Source: Butyricicoccus_A sp963588905
GTDB taxonomy: Bacteria; Bacillota; Clostridia; Oscillospirales; Butyricicoccaceae
NCBI GenBank assembly: GCA_963588905.1
Contig: CAVAJF010000015.1
Location: 1 to 64,000, forward strand
DNA: 64,000 nt
Direction of reading: 5' to 3'
The notes under the pieces are model-generated. The model saw only the letters and a program-made list of their open reading frames with translations. It did not search any database and had not been told where the DNA came from. The translations under genes and the position numbers were made by a program. The number at the start of each line of letters is the position of its first letter. Position 1 is the stretch's first letter. This document shows positions 44,589 to 53,576 of the stretch, one piece after another.

Positions 44589-45503
44589 CTATCCTATCAG
44601 ATAGCACCAGATGGGAATCGTAAACATAGAGAGTATGGTGGATAAAACAACACAGTGCGTAGCGAAATCTGCATCACTGTGATACTGGGCTGCAAAAATA
44701 GCCGCCGTTGCACCGGCGGGCATACCGGTCATCATGACAGAAACGCCGCTTCCGATACTATCCAATGCCAGCAATTGACAGAATAAATAGGCGATGGCAG
44801 GAAGAAGAATCAGACGAAATACGCTGAATGCTGCGCTTTGCCTGTTAAAAATCGCAGTGAACCGACCATCTGCCAGAATGGTTCCGATGATAAACATGGT
44901 AATCGCGGCATTGCAGTTTCCGATATAGATAATAGGAGAAGAAACAAAGGAAGGGAGTGCAATGCCGCTGACCATGAGAAACAGACCAATATAAACGGCA
45001 ACCAGACACGGATGAGTAAGAATGTTTTTGAAAACAGCTTTTTTATCTGTTTTTTTCTCGATAAAATAGGAAGTGCCGACAGACCACATCACCATACGCA
45101 TGGGAATGAGAAAAACAGAGGCGTAGAGCAGACCAAGATTGCCGTAAATACCTTCCGCGACTGGATTGCCTAAGAAACCGCCGTTGGACACAATCGTGCA
45201 ATATTGTAAAACCTTTTTTCGCTGCGCGGAAAAAGAGCGGAACAGAAATGTATTGAACAATAGACACACGAGCTGCATGAGGAAACCGACAGCGAAAATT
45301 TTTCCGCAGGATTGCAAGACATTGCTGCCGAGAGGAGTAAGACAGGATTTGATAATATTGCAGGGGATAATGATTTGCACGCACAGATTGGTCAAGCATT
45401 GTCTGCCGGCATCGTCAATGTAGTTCTTTTTGCGCAGGATGATGCCGATGACAATCATGAGGAACAGACTGATTTGCAGACTGCATGGTACAGTAAGATT
45501 CAT
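44589..45503 (-). CDS. AEC family transporter (auxin efflux carrier type)
   Basis: A 304-residue membrane protein with ten helices in two halves, matching the AEC (PF03547) layout. Family members include malonate and malate transporters. It starts 4 bp after the dehydrogenase stop, so the pair forms one transcript and the transporter probably moves the dehydrogenase's substrate or product, likely a hydroxy or keto acid. No strong RBS is visible, so translation may rely on coupling. Confidence 0.82.
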   Translation of the reverse strand: MNLTVPCSLQISLFLMIVIGIILRKKNYIDDAGRQCLTNLCVQIIIPCNIIKSCLTPLGSNVLQSCGKIFAVGFLMQLVCLLFNTFLFRSFSAQRKKVLQYCTIVSNGGFLGNPVAEGIYGNLGLLYASVFLIPMRMVMWSVGTSYFIEKKTDKKAVFKNILTHPCLVAVYIGLFLMVSGIALPSFVSSPIIYIGNCNAAITMFIIGTILADGRFTAIFNRQSAAFSVFRLILLPAIAYLFCQLLALDSIGSGVSVMMTGMPAGATAAIFAAQYHSDADFATHCVVLSTILSMFTIPIWCYLIG

Positions 45504-45507
45504 GCGC

Positions 45508-46467
45508 TTATACCAAGTGATAGATTGGCTGGATGTGGCCGTTTAGGTAATCTAAGACATTTTGTGCTGCCGTGCGGTTCATAGCAGAAAAATTTTCGCT
45601 GGTGAACGGCGCGGTGTGCGGCGTCAAGATGGCGTTTGGGCAGTCTATCAATGGAGAGTCCGTGCAGGGTTCTGTGTCGAATACATCAATGCCTGCGCCG
45701 CGCAAATGACCGGAATCCAATGCCTGTTTGAGTGCAAATACATCCATGATTTGACTGCGGGCAATATTGATAAAGACACTGCCGGGCTTCATGGCAGCAA
45801 ATTGTTTTGCGCCGAACATCCCGCGCGTGCTGTCGGAGAGATTGACATTGACGGATACATAATCACTGGCTGCTAACAGTTCGTTGAATGGGCAATACGT
45901 TACGTGATAGTCTTGCTCCCACTCCGGTTTGGGGTGACGGCAGTAATATAACACGTGCATTCCAAAAGGAACCGCTCGTTTGGCGATTTCTTTTCCGATT
46001 CCGCCAAAACCGACAAGACCCAATGTGCGATTTTTTGCACCGAATGCCATGGAACGATGCCACACGCCAGCGTGCATATCGGCGTTTTGCTGGGAGAGAT
46101 TTCGGGCAAAGAATAATAGATACGCGAGTACGTGTTCGGCCACTGCGCCTTCCACAGCTCCGGTGGTTCGTGTTACCGTGATGCCCGCTTGTTTGCAGGC
46201 GGCAAGATCGACAGAATCATAGCCGATCGAACGTTTGGACAGCATTTTTATGTGTGGGCAGGCGTCAATCACTTCCTGTGAAAAAGGTTCTAATCCGGTA
46301 ATTGCGATGTCGGCATCTCCAAGATAACGAATCATTTCACGCACACTTGTGCCGGTGCCGCAGTTTTGGTCGCTGTAGTCTATGATTTCCAAATCGGCAT
46401 CGCGCAGCATTTGCAGGGCGGAAGTGTCCGGTTTGGAGAAATTTCGTGCTGTGATAACAACTTTCAT
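45508..46467 (-). CDS. D-isomer-specific 2-hydroxyacid dehydrogenase
   Basis: A 319-residue NAD-dependent dehydrogenase related to phosphoglycerate dehydrogenase. The Rossmann motif is GLVGFGGIGKEI (near 153-164). The Arg is present in INIARSQIMD, where Gly usually follows, the Glu in VFDTEPCTD, and the catalytic His in LTPHTAPFT. It would reduce a 2-keto acid or oxidise a D-2-hydroxy acid. AAAGGAA precedes the ATG. It is divergent from the LysR gene. Confidence 0.9.
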   Translation of the reverse strand: MKVVITARNFSKPDTSALQMLRDADLEIIDYSDQNCGTGTSVREMIRYLGDADIAITGLEPFSQEVIDACPHIKMLSKRSIGYDSVDLAACKQAGITVTRTTGAVEGAVAEHVLAYLLFFARNLSQQNADMHAGVWHRSMAFGAKNRTLGLVGFGGIGKEIAKRAVPFGMHVLYYCRHPKPEWEQDYHVTYCPFNELLAASDYVSVNVNLSDSTRGMFGAKQFAAMKPGSVFINIARSQIMDVFALKQALDSGHLRGAGIDVFDTEPCTDSPLIDCPNAILTPHTAPFTSENFSAMNRTAAQNVLDYLNGHIQPIYHLV

Positions 46468-46580
46468 GATAAATTCCTTTCTATGCTTGCTGGATATAGT
46501 GTAGCACAGAATAAAACAATTGACGAACTGTAATTCTTTGTATACAATACAGATAAAATCCTGTGATATGGGTGAAGCAA
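46468..46580. promoter_or_regulatory. Divergent LysR-controlled promoter region
   Basis: TTGACG (46520-46525), 17 bp, TACAAT (46543-46548) drives the LysR gene. The palindrome TTGTATACAA (46538-46547) overlaps its -10 and has the T-N8-A dyad form of a LysR-type half-site. It could bind the regulator and control both directions. The minus-strand promoter is not clear. Confidence 0.5.
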
Positions 46581-47513
46581 ATGAATTTTACCAATATTGA
46601 TTATTTTTTAATGACGGCGCAAGAACGAAGCTTTTCACACGCTGCCGAAAAATTGCATGTGACACAGCAGACGCTTAGTGGACAGATTGCCGCGATGGAG
46701 CGGGAATTGGGATGCCGCTTGTTCGTTCGGCATGTGCCGCTGGAACTGACCGATGCCGGACAGACCTTTTTAAACTACGCATTGTCCTTTCGGCGCAATT
46801 ATCATGCCATGCGACAGGAACTGCACGATGTCACGCAACAGGAAAAGGGAACGCTGCGGATTGGCGTTGCATTTACGCGTGGACATGTCATCCTGCCGCC
46901 ATTCATTCGCAGTTTTCAAGAGAGGCATCCGCAGATTACCATTGCGTTGCAGGAACAGGCAAATGAGGATTTGCTGTGCAGCCTGAAAAATGATACGGTT
47001 GATTTGATTCTGGCGGATATCCCCGAACAGCTTCCGGGAATACAGACGGAAGAATGGTACCAAGAAGAGGTGTATCTGCTGCTGCCCGATGCACTGCTGC
47101 GCGCGGAGTATGGAACGCGGGTACAGGAAGTTTTGCAGGCATTGGAACAAAGAGAAGATTTGCACGTGCTCGCGGATTGCCCGTTTCTCATGAGCTATCC
47201 GCAGGACATCGCGGGTAAAATTGCAGAAAATTTGCTGCAAAGAGCGGATTTTCAGCCAATTGTCAGAGTAAAGTCACACAATATGGAAACTTTACTTTCT
47301 TGCTGTATAGAAGGAATGGGTGCGTGCTTTTGTCCGGACAGCCTGATTCGTTCCGGACTTACTGCACAACAGCTGCGCGATGTACATCAAATTCGTTTTC
47401 ACAGTGGGACGACTTATGCCATTCGGTTTGGCTGGCGAGAAAATGGGCATTTGTGGCGTATGATTCGTGAATTTATCGACCATGCACATAACAACAAAGG
47501 CTGTCTCAATTGA
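46581..47513 (+). CDS. LysR family transcriptional regulator
   Basis: A 310-residue regulator with an N-terminal winged helix-turn-helix (FSHAAEKLHVTQQTLSGQIAAMERELGCRLF) and a C-terminal substrate-binding domain. Co-inducer is unknown. The ATG at 46581 is the usual family start, with GGTGAAG just upstream; GTG 46563 and 46572 are in frame. It is divergent from the dehydrogenase-AEC operon, which it probably regulates. Its stop lies in the following terminator loop. Confidence 0.88.
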   Translation: MNFTNIDYFLMTAQERSFSHAAEKLHVTQQTLSGQIAAMERELGCRLFVRHVPLELTDAGQTFLNYALSFRRNYHAMRQELHDVTQQEKGTLRIGVAFTRGHVILPPFIRSFQERHPQITIALQEQANEDLLCSLKNDTVDLILADIPEQLPGIQTEEWYQEEVYLLLPDALLRAEYGTRVQEVLQALEQREDLHVLADCPFLMSYPQDIAGKIAENLLQRADFQPIVRVKSHNMETLLSCCIEGMGACFCPDSLIRSGLTAQQLRDVHQIRFHSGTTYAIRFGWRENGHLWRMIREFIDHAHNNKGCLN

Positions 47514-47526
47514 GAGACAGCCTTTG
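47495..47526. terminator. Bidirectional terminator between LysR and AGCS genes
   Basis: A 13-bp stem CAAAGGCTGTCTC/GAGACAGCCTTTG (47495-47507, 47514-47526) has the LysR stop TGA at 47511-47513 within its loop. It lies between two convergent genes. Confidence 0.82.
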
Positions 47527-47571
47527 CTCGTTCCAGAAGGAAAGAGATATTTGTGTTAGTCGAAGAAAAAA

Positions 47572-49029
47572 TTACGAGGCATTGCTTGCATTGGAAGAAT
47601 CGGATGCAGAGACAATCTTGCCTGCCTTGCGTGCTTCGCGTTCCGCCTTGATGGTTGGCTGGAATCGCTTGACTTCCTTTGCAATGACACCGGACAGAGC
47701 CAGCAGACAGATCAGGTTCGGAATCGCCATCAGAGCGTTGGCAATATCCGACAGGTTCCAAACGAGATCCAGAGACATCGTTGCGCCAACGAAAGCGATA
47801 ATCGAGAAAATAATACGATAAGCCATGCAAATGGACTTCTTCTTGACGATGTATTCGAGCGCCTTTTCGCCGTGATACTCCCAGCCGAGAATGGTGGAGA
47901 AGGCGAACAGGGCGATGCCAATCGTGACGATCCATGCACCAAAAGTGCCGAGAACTGTGCGGAATGCTTCGATGGTCAGTGCGGAGCCGACAACCAGTTC
48001 GCCGGAAGCATCAGTCATGCCGAGCACGCCGGAAGAACAGATAGCCAGGCCGGTAATCGTACAGATAACGATGGTATCGAAGAACGTACCAGTCATGTTG
48101 ATATAACCCTGACGAACCGGATCATCCGTAGTAGCAGCGGCAGCGGTGATTGCTGCGGAGCCCATGCCGGCTTCATTAGAGAAGCAGCCGCGAGCCACGC
48201 CGTAACGCATGGAGCTCATCATGCTGGAGGTGATCGTGCCGAGCACGCCGCCAGCAACAGCGTCTGGGCTGAATGCACACTTGAACATCAGAACAATGGC
48301 ACTCGGAACGGCAGTGATGTTGCCGAGGATGACGACAATACCAAAAATCAGATAGAACACAGCCATAACCGGAACGATGACAGAGGAAACCTTGGACAGA
48401 CGGGTGATACCGCCGAGCAGGATAACCAGAACCAGTGCGGCAACAACCAAACCGACGATCCATTCCGGTACGTGGAACGTGTTGTTCAGTGCGGTAGAAA
48501 TGGAGTTTGCCTGCGTCATGTTGCCGATACCAAACGAGGCAATGACGGCAAAGATAGCAAACAGCATCGCAAGTACAGCACCAAAGGTCTTGTTCTTGAG
48601 TCCGCGCTTCATGGTAGTCATTGGACCGCCGAGCATTTCGCCGGCCTCAGTCTTGACGCGGTACTTAATCGCCAGCATACATTCGGAGAACTTGCTGGTC
48701 AAACCAAAGATAGCGGAGATTTCCATCCAGACTAGGGCACCAGGGCCGCCGCTGACCAAAGCAGTGGCAACGCCTACAATATTGCCGGTACCGATTGTAG
48801 CGGCTAACGCCGTCATCAGCGCAGCGAATGGGGAAATATCGCCGGTGCCGCGGTGTGTGCCGCGTGCTTCCTTGCTGAATACCGAATGCAACGCATACGG
48901 CAGGTTTCGCCAGCTGGCAAAACCGATGCGGACGGTCAGGAAAATGCCGGTTCCCACGAGGAGCACGAGCATGACTGGACCCCAGACGAAGCTGTCCACC
49001 GCAGAAACGATGTTCGAGAATGTTTCCAT
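47572..49029 (-). CDS. Sodium:alanine symporter (AGCS family)
   Basis: A 485-residue transporter with about ten helices. The LAATIGTGNIVGVATAL and GGPGALVWMEISAIFGL stretches are AGCS hallmarks (SAF/DagA type), and it takes up alanine or glycine with Na+. The start is the ATG at 49029, with AAGGGAG 9 bases upstream; the longer reading adds 22 unlike residues. A structured leader with a terminator lies just upstream. Confidence 0.92.
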   Translation of the reverse strand: METFSNIVSAVDSFVWGPVMLVLLVGTGIFLTVRIGFASWRNLPYALHSVFSKEARGTHRGTGDISPFAALMTALAATIGTGNIVGVATALVSGGPGALVWMEISAIFGLTSKFSECMLAIKYRVKTEAGEMLGGPMTTMKRGLKNKTFGAVLAMLFAIFAVIASFGIGNMTQANSISTALNNTFHVPEWIVGLVVAALVLVILLGGITRLSKVSSVIVPVMAVFYLIFGIVVILGNITAVPSAIVLMFKCAFSPDAVAGGVLGTITSSMMSSMRYGVARGCFSNEAGMGSAAITAAAATTDDPVRQGYINMTGTFFDTIVICTITGLAICSSGVLGMTDASGELVVGSALTIEAFRTVLGTFGAWIVTIGIALFAFSTILGWEYHGEKALEYIVKKKSICMAYRIIFSIIAFVGATMSLDLVWNLSDIANALMAIPNLICLLALSGVIAKEVKRFQPTIKAEREARKAGKIVSASDSSNASNAS

Positions 49030-49048
49030 ACTGTTTGACTCCCTTCTT

Positions 49049-49181
49049 ATTATACAGGCATGACAGAAACTTTGCGAAAAAAAGCAGATAGACAAGGGCG
49101 GGAACGAGACGCCTTTGTCTATCTGCTGTCATGCGGTATTTAAGTTGCTCCTATCATACTGCATTTGCAGGAAAAAAGCAA
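49049..49181 (-). promoter_or_regulatory. Leader of the AGCS gene: promoter, terminator hairpin, second promoter
   Basis: On minus, P1 is TTGCTT (49176-49181), 17 bp, TATGAT (49153-49158). About 70 nt downstream a strong hairpin (49083-49127) is followed by seven T residues. A second -10 TATAAT is at 49049-49054. An outer stem GCATGACAG/CTGTCATGC (49058-49066, 49126-49134) encloses the hairpin. P1 would therefore make a short terminated RNA of about 70 nt unless read-through occurs. No riboswitch class is recognised. The gap 49030-49364 holds no gene. Confidence 0.6.
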
Positions 49182-49302
49182 GCGTCTTTCAGAAATTTTT
49201 TGAAAAAATTTTAAAAATACTACAAAAGGCGGTTAAAATATCTGAAAATTAAGAGAAAATTTTCTCGACATAATAAAAATGAATGAAATTATGCATCAGT
49301 AG

Positions 49303-49331
49303 TTGCAATTTACACGCATCCGTGATAAGGT
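49303..49331 (+). promoter_or_regulatory. Possible truA promoter
   Basis: TTGCAA (49303-49308), 17 bp, TAAGGT (49326-49331). The -10 is a poor match. Confidence 0.4.
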
Positions 49332-49364
49332 TAACGCAAAGAAAAATACGAAGGAGAGACGAAT

Positions 49365-50105
49365 GTGACGAATTTTCGATTGACGATAGAATACGATGGA
49401 AAGCGATACAGCGGCTGGCAACGACAGGGCAATACAGACAACACGATTCAGGGAAAGATTGAACAGATTCTCAGCCGCATGACAGGTCACGCGGTGGAAA
49501 TCAACGGCGCGGGCAGAACCGATGCCGGTGTTCATGCGCGGGCGCAGATCGCAAACGTCAAAATCCATACAGACAAACAGGCGCACGAGATACAGGATAT
49601 TTTGAATCAATATCTGCCGCAGGATATTGCCGTGACTGCTTGTGAGCAGGCGCCGGAGCGATTTCATGCGCGGCTCAATGCCAAGGGCAAGCATTATCGC
49701 TATCGGCTGTGCGATGGCGGTGTACCGGATGTCTTTGCGAGAAATTATGTTTGCGCGTGGGAAAACAAACTGGATGTCGAGGCGATGCGGCAGGCGGCAG
49801 CGTATCTGATAGGAACGCACGATTTTCGTGCCCTGTCCTCTGTCAATAAACGATTTAAGAAATCAACCGTGCGAACCATCACGTCCATCACGATTACACG
49901 CAAGCCGCGAGAGATTTGGTTTGATGTCGAGGGCACAGGCTTTTTGTACAATATGGTAAGAATCTTGATTGGAACGTTGGTCGAGGTCGGCGAAGGAAAG
50001 CGTGCGCCGGAGAGTATGCCTGCTGTTTTGGAGAGCTTGGATCGCCAGCAGGCGGGCGTGACCATGCCGCCGCAGGGCTTGACACTGGAAGCAGTTCTCT
50101 ATTGA
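49365..50105 (+). CDS. truA: tRNA pseudouridine synthase TruA
   Basis: A 246-residue enzyme that converts U38-40 of tRNA anticodon arms to pseudouridine. The catalytic Asp lies in GAGRTDAGVHA, and the N-terminal YDGKRYSGWQRQ is conserved. The GTG start has AAGGAG 8 bases upstream; an ATG at 49363 is out of frame. Confidence 0.95.
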   Translation: MTNFRLTIEYDGKRYSGWQRQGNTDNTIQGKIEQILSRMTGHAVEINGAGRTDAGVHARAQIANVKIHTDKQAHEIQDILNQYLPQDIAVTACEQAPERFHARLNAKGKHYRYRLCDGGVPDVFARNYVCAWENKLDVEAMRQAAAYLIGTHDFRALSSVNKRFKKSTVRTITSITITRKPREIWFDVEGTGFLYNMVRILIGTLVEVGEGKRAPESMPAVLESLDRQQAGVTMPPQGLTLEAVLY

Positions 50106-50129
50106 TTTCTTCTGAAAAAGTGGTATGAT
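50102..50129 (+). promoter_or_regulatory. Promoter of the GntR/FadR-type gene
   Basis: TTGATT (50102-50107), 16 bp, TATGAT (50124-50129), overlapping the truA stop codon. Confidence 0.6.
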
Positions 50130-50161
50130 AAGGAGTATGCCAATATAAGGAAGAATATGTC

Positions 50162-50863
50162 ATGAAGAACAATACACTCACGCAGCGCACGGCAGACCAG
50201 CTGCGCCATATGATCGTCAAACAACAGAAATTTCACTACGGCGAAAAACTGCCAAACGAGAACGACTTGTCAGAGCAGTTGGGCATCAGCCGCACGACGC
50301 TGCGCGAGGCCATCCGCATTTTGACTTCGGAGGGCTTGCTCACAGTCAAGCGCGGCAAGGGTACGTTTGTGTCGGATCAAATCAATCAGTACGCCAACAC
50401 AGACAAGCTGGGCTTTGGTGTACTGACAGACACCAAGATTACCCTGCGCGATTTGTACGAGGCGCGTATGATTTTTGAGCCGGAGGCAGCAGCACTTGCC
50501 TGTCGGAGAGCGAGCGATGAGGAAATTCAACACATCTTGGAGCTGGGACGCATTTGTCAGGAACAACTCAAAAGCAATCCAACCGGAAAAAAACGCATCG
50601 AGTCGGAAAATATGTTTCACGGAGCCATTATCCGTGCCGCGCATAACGACTTTCTCAGTCAGTTCGTTCCGCTACTGACACAGGCCATTGAAAAGACGTT
50701 TTCGTTCCAATTTGACTATGAAGTGATCGCAGAAGACGCGTTTAAAGACCATATTTTGATTATGGAGTTTTTGCAGAAGCGTGACGCGGAAGCTATGCGC
50801 AGCGCCGTTCGTATCCATCTGCATCACGCGGTCTGGAATGAACAGCTGCCGGAACGGATATAA
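50162..50863 (+). CDS. GntR family regulator, FadR/FCD subfamily
   Basis: A 233-residue regulator. An N-terminal winged HTH (EKLPNENDLSEQLGISRTTLREAIRILTSEGLL) precedes an all-helical FCD ligand domain with His/Asp metal or ligand residues (FHGAIIRAAHN, HILIMEF, HLHHAV). The ligand is unknown. It lies directly upstream of ilvC, whose leader holds two sites matching the FCD consensus TNGT-N3-ACNA. It is therefore a candidate regulator of ilvC. Confidence 0.88.
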   Translation: MKNNTLTQRTADQLRHMIVKQQKFHYGEKLPNENDLSEQLGISRTTLREAIRILTSEGLLTVKRGKGTFVSDQINQYANTDKLGFGVLTDTKITLRDLYEARMIFEPEAAALACRRASDEEIQHILELGRICQEQLKSNPTGKKRIESENMFHGAIIRAAHNDFLSQFVPLLTQAIEKTFSFQFDYEVIAEDAFKDHILIMEFLQKRDAEAMRSAVRIHLHHAVWNEQLPERI

Positions 50864-50922
50864 GTTGGAAAAATGACCAAATTTAGCGACTCTCTTTTGT
50901 GCAAAATGTTTTGCGATTTTTG

Positions 50923-50951
50923 TTGACAGGAGGGGGGAGCAAGAGTATAAT
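50923..50951 (+). promoter_or_regulatory. ilvC promoter (consensus)
   Basis: TTGACA (50923-50928), 17 bp, TATAAT (50946-50951): a full consensus sigma-A promoter. It fits the very high expression suggested by the biased codon use of ilvC. Confidence 0.9.
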
Positions 50952-50971
50952 AAAACACAGTTAAAGAATGA

Positions 50972-51006
50972 GTTGTATGACAACACAACATAAGTTGTGT
51001 GACAAC
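50972..51006. promoter_or_regulatory. Paired FadR-type operators in the ilvC leader
   Basis: GTTGTATGACAAC (50972-50984) and GTTGTGTGACAAC (50994-51006) are two copies of the dyad GTTGT-N3-ACAAC, spaced 22 bp. Both fit TNGT-N3-ACNA, the consensus of FadR/FCD regulators. They lie just after the start of transcription, where binding would block elongation. They could alternatively form an RNA hairpin (ACACAAC/GTTGTGT). Confidence 0.65.
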
Positions 51007-51024
51007 TCTTTGGAGGTAATTATC

Positions 51025-52050
51025 ATGGCAAAAGCAAAGATTTTCTACGAATCCGATTGTAATCTGTCCCTTCTGGACGGCAAGACCATCGCTGTTATCG
51101 GTTACGGCAGCCAGGGTCATGCACACGCACTGAACCTGAAGGAATCCGGTTGCAACGTTATCATCGGTCTGTACGAAGGCAGCAAGTCCAAGGCTAAGGC
51201 TGAGGCACAGGGCTTCAAGGTATACAACACCGCTGAGGCTGCTAAGATGGCTGACATCATCATGATTCTGATCAACGATGAGAAGCAGGCTGATATGTAT
51301 AAGAAGGACATCGAGCCGAACCTGGAAGAGGGCAACATGCTGATGTTCGCTCATGGCTTCAACATCCACTACGGCTGCATCGTACCGCCGAAGTTCGTTG
51401 ACGTTACCATGATCGCTCCGAAGGCTCCGGGTCACACCGTTCGTTCTGAGTATCAGGCTGGCAAGGGCACTCCGTGCCTGGTAGCTGTATACCAGGATGC
51501 TACTGGTAAGGCTCAGGATCTGGCTCTGGCATACGCAGCTGGTATCGGCGGCGCAAGAGCAGGCGTTCTGGAGACCACCTTCCGCACCGAGACTGAGACC
51601 GACCTGTTCGGCGAGCAGGCTGTACTGTGCGGCGGCGTTTGCGCTCTGATGCAGGCAGGCTTCGAGACTCTGTGCGAGGCTGGCTACGATCCGAGAAACG
51701 CTTACTTCGAGTGCATCCATGAGATGAAGCTGATCGTTGACCTGATTTACCAGTCTGGTTTCGAGGGCATGAGATACTCCATCTCCAATACTGCTGAGTA
51801 CGGCGACTACGTAACTGGTCCGAAGATCGTTACCGCAGAGACCAAGAAGGCTATGAAGCAGGTTCTGACCGACATTCAGGATGGTTCCTTCGCAAAGGAA
51901 TTCCTGCTTGACATGAGCCCGGCTGGCCGTCAGGTACACTTCAAGGCTATGCGCAAGCTGGCTGCTGAGCATCCGTCTGAGACCGTTGGTAAGGAAATCC
52001 GTAAGCTGTATAGCTGGAACAACGAGAACGACAAGCTGATCAACAACTAA
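51025..52050 (+). CDS. ilvC: Ketol-acid reductoisomerase IlvC
   Basis: A 341-residue enzyme of branched-chain amino acid synthesis that isomerises and reduces acetolactate to dihydroxy-isovalerate with NADPH. The Rossmann loop is GYGSQGHAHALNLKESG. It is the class I length. The ATG at 51025 has GGAGG 8 bases upstream; an upstream start lies in the operator region. Codon use is strongly biased (GCT, CTG, GGC), as in highly expressed genes. No other ilv or leu gene is adjacent. Confidence 0.96.
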   Translation: MAKAKIFYESDCNLSLLDGKTIAVIGYGSQGHAHALNLKESGCNVIIGLYEGSKSKAKAEAQGFKVYNTAEAAKMADIIMILINDEKQADMYKKDIEPNLEEGNMLMFAHGFNIHYGCIVPPKFVDVTMIAPKAPGHTVRSEYQAGKGTPCLVAVYQDATGKAQDLALAYAAGIGGARAGVLETTFRTETETDLFGEQAVLCGGVCALMQAGFETLCEAGYDPRNAYFECIHEMKLIVDLIYQSGFEGMRYSISNTAEYGDYVTGPKIVTAETKKAMKQVLTDIQDGSFAKEFLLDMSPAGRQVHFKAMRKLAAEHPSETVGKEIRKLYSWNNENDKLINN

Positions 52051-52072
52051 TCCGCTTTTGCCAATATATAAA

Positions 52073-52106
52073 AGAGGGGCATCACATCTTGTGATGCCTC
52101 TTTTTT
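52073..52106 (+). terminator. Intrinsic terminator of ilvC
   Basis: ATCACA/TGTGAT with GAGGGGC/GCCTC (one bulge) forms a stem at 52074-52100, followed by TTTTTT. Confidence 0.92.
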
Positions 52107-52122
52107 AGTCAGGAGGAGTCAT

Positions 52123-53340
52123 ATGAATACAAAAACAATTGGACGGGAGTACGCTGTTTTGCTGCTGCTCGGCTTGCTGGGTATTCCCATTGGTGCAGCA
52201 ATTGGCGCAGTAGATGTTTTATTTGGGCGCGTGCTGCTGTCTGTCAGTGCCGTGCGCACAGCGCATGTCACACAGCTGGTTCCATTTTTGGCACCGATTG
52301 GTGTGTTGATCGTGTGGGCGTATGCCAAATATGGCGGCATCAGCAGCAAGGGTATGTCGCTGGTGTTTGATGTTGGACACGGCAAAGAAAGCAATATCCC
52401 GCTTCGATTGGTTCCGTTCGTTATGGTCAGCACATGGCTGACGCATTTGTTCGGCGGCAGTGCGGGCAGAGAAGGTGTTGCCGTGCAGCTTGGCGCAGCG
52501 ATTTCACATGGATTTGGAAAACGCTTGGAGAATTATATTTTGGATGCCCCACGGATTTTTCTCATCACTGGTATGGCAGCTGGCTTTTCCGGGCTGTTTC
52601 AGACGCCAATTGCCGCCACACTGTTTGCCATAGAGGTGCTGTCTGCGGGCAGTTTGGCACTGTCCGCGCTGGTTCCGGCCGTGACCGCTTCGTTTACAGC
52701 GTGTTGGGTTTCCAGCGCATTGGGATTGGAGAAATTTTCCGTTACCATTTCGGCGAATATTTCGCTGAATCTGCCGGTATTGGGAAAATTGGCGATACTT
52801 GGCGTGCTGTTTGGTTTGACAGGCGGCATATTTGCATGGGGATTGCGGCAGGCAAAGGCATTGGCAGCGCAAAAGCTTCAACATCCGCTCGTGCGCATTG
52901 CAGTCATGGGAGCTTGTTTGAGTGCTTTGCTACTGTTGTTGCATACAGGACGGTATTGCGGCTTGGGAACCAATTTGATTTCCGCCTGCTTTTCCGGAGG
53001 AACCGTGTACAGCTATGATTGGCTGCTGAAATTGGTGCTGACCATCGGCACGCTGGCAGCGGGCTATCAGGGCGGTGAGGTAACACCGCTGTTTTCGATT
53101 GGTGCCACGCTGGGTGTATTGTTGTCTGGCATGATTGGATTGCCGGTGGGATTGACCGCTGCACTCGGCTATGCGGCAGTCTTTGGCAGCGCAACGAATA
53201 CCGTCTTAGCTCCTGTGCTCATCGGCGCAGAAGTGTTCGGTATGTCGAATTTGCCATACTTTTTTATCGTGTGCGCGATCGCATTTGCCTGCAACCGCAA
53301 TGCCTCGATCTACACCAAACAGCATGTTACACAATTTTGA
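52123..53340 (+). CDS. ClC family chloride channel/antiporter
   Basis: A 405-residue protein with about ten membrane helices. The ClC motif GREGP is present as SAGREGVAVQLG (near 112-123), keeping the gating Glu though Pro is Val. Family members move Cl- or F- with H+. I cannot tell channel from antiporter. AGGAGGAG precedes the ATG. It is separated from ilvC by a terminator. Confidence 0.85.
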   Translation: MNTKTIGREYAVLLLLGLLGIPIGAAIGAVDVLFGRVLLSVSAVRTAHVTQLVPFLAPIGVLIVWAYAKYGGISSKGMSLVFDVGHGKESNIPLRLVPFVMVSTWLTHLFGGSAGREGVAVQLGAAISHGFGKRLENYILDAPRIFLITGMAAGFSGLFQTPIAATLFAIEVLSAGSLALSALVPAVTASFTACWVSSALGLEKFSVTISANISLNLPVLGKLAILGVLFGLTGGIFAWGLRQAKALAAQKLQHPLVRIAVMGACLSALLLLLHTGRYCGLGTNLISACFSGGTVYSYDWLLKLVLTIGTLAAGYQGGEVTPLFSIGATLGVLLSGMIGLPVGLTAALGYAAVFGSATNTVLAPVLIGAEVFGMSNLPYFFIVCAIAFACNRNASIYTKQHVTQF

Positions 53341-53576
53341 CGGGGGAAGAAAAAAATCCTGCATGGTCTAAAAACAGCGGACTGCGAAAATATACAAAAA
53401 ACAGGGGAGAAATCCTGTGTTTTCGTGCGTTTGTCCGGTTGTTTGCGTCGATTTTTTCGTGATGTTTGGTGCATTGTTACAGATAGAACCTGAATTTTTG
53501 CCTGCGTATTTGGCATGGTATGCATTTGTTACAAATACAGTCGAAATTTAATTGGGAACTTTGAACAATTTCGAGG

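Noticed and set aside
46563..46580. GTG starts for the LysR gene
   Set aside because: The ATG at 46581 gives the standard LysR beginning, and the GTG at 46563 would add six unlike residues.
48665..49132. A leader peptide starting at 49132 on minus ahead of the symporter
   Set aside because: No RBS lies at a suitable distance, and the frame runs out of phase into the symporter gene.
49030..49181. A glycine riboswitch before the AGCS gene
   Set aside because: The leader of about 100 nt lacks the conserved glycine aptamer core and tandem arrangement; only a terminator hairpin is clear.
50864..51024. A T-box or leucine-type riboswitch before ilvC
   Set aside because: The gap is only 160 bp, has no AGGGTGGNACCGCG T-box motif, and carries operator-like dyads after a consensus promoter.
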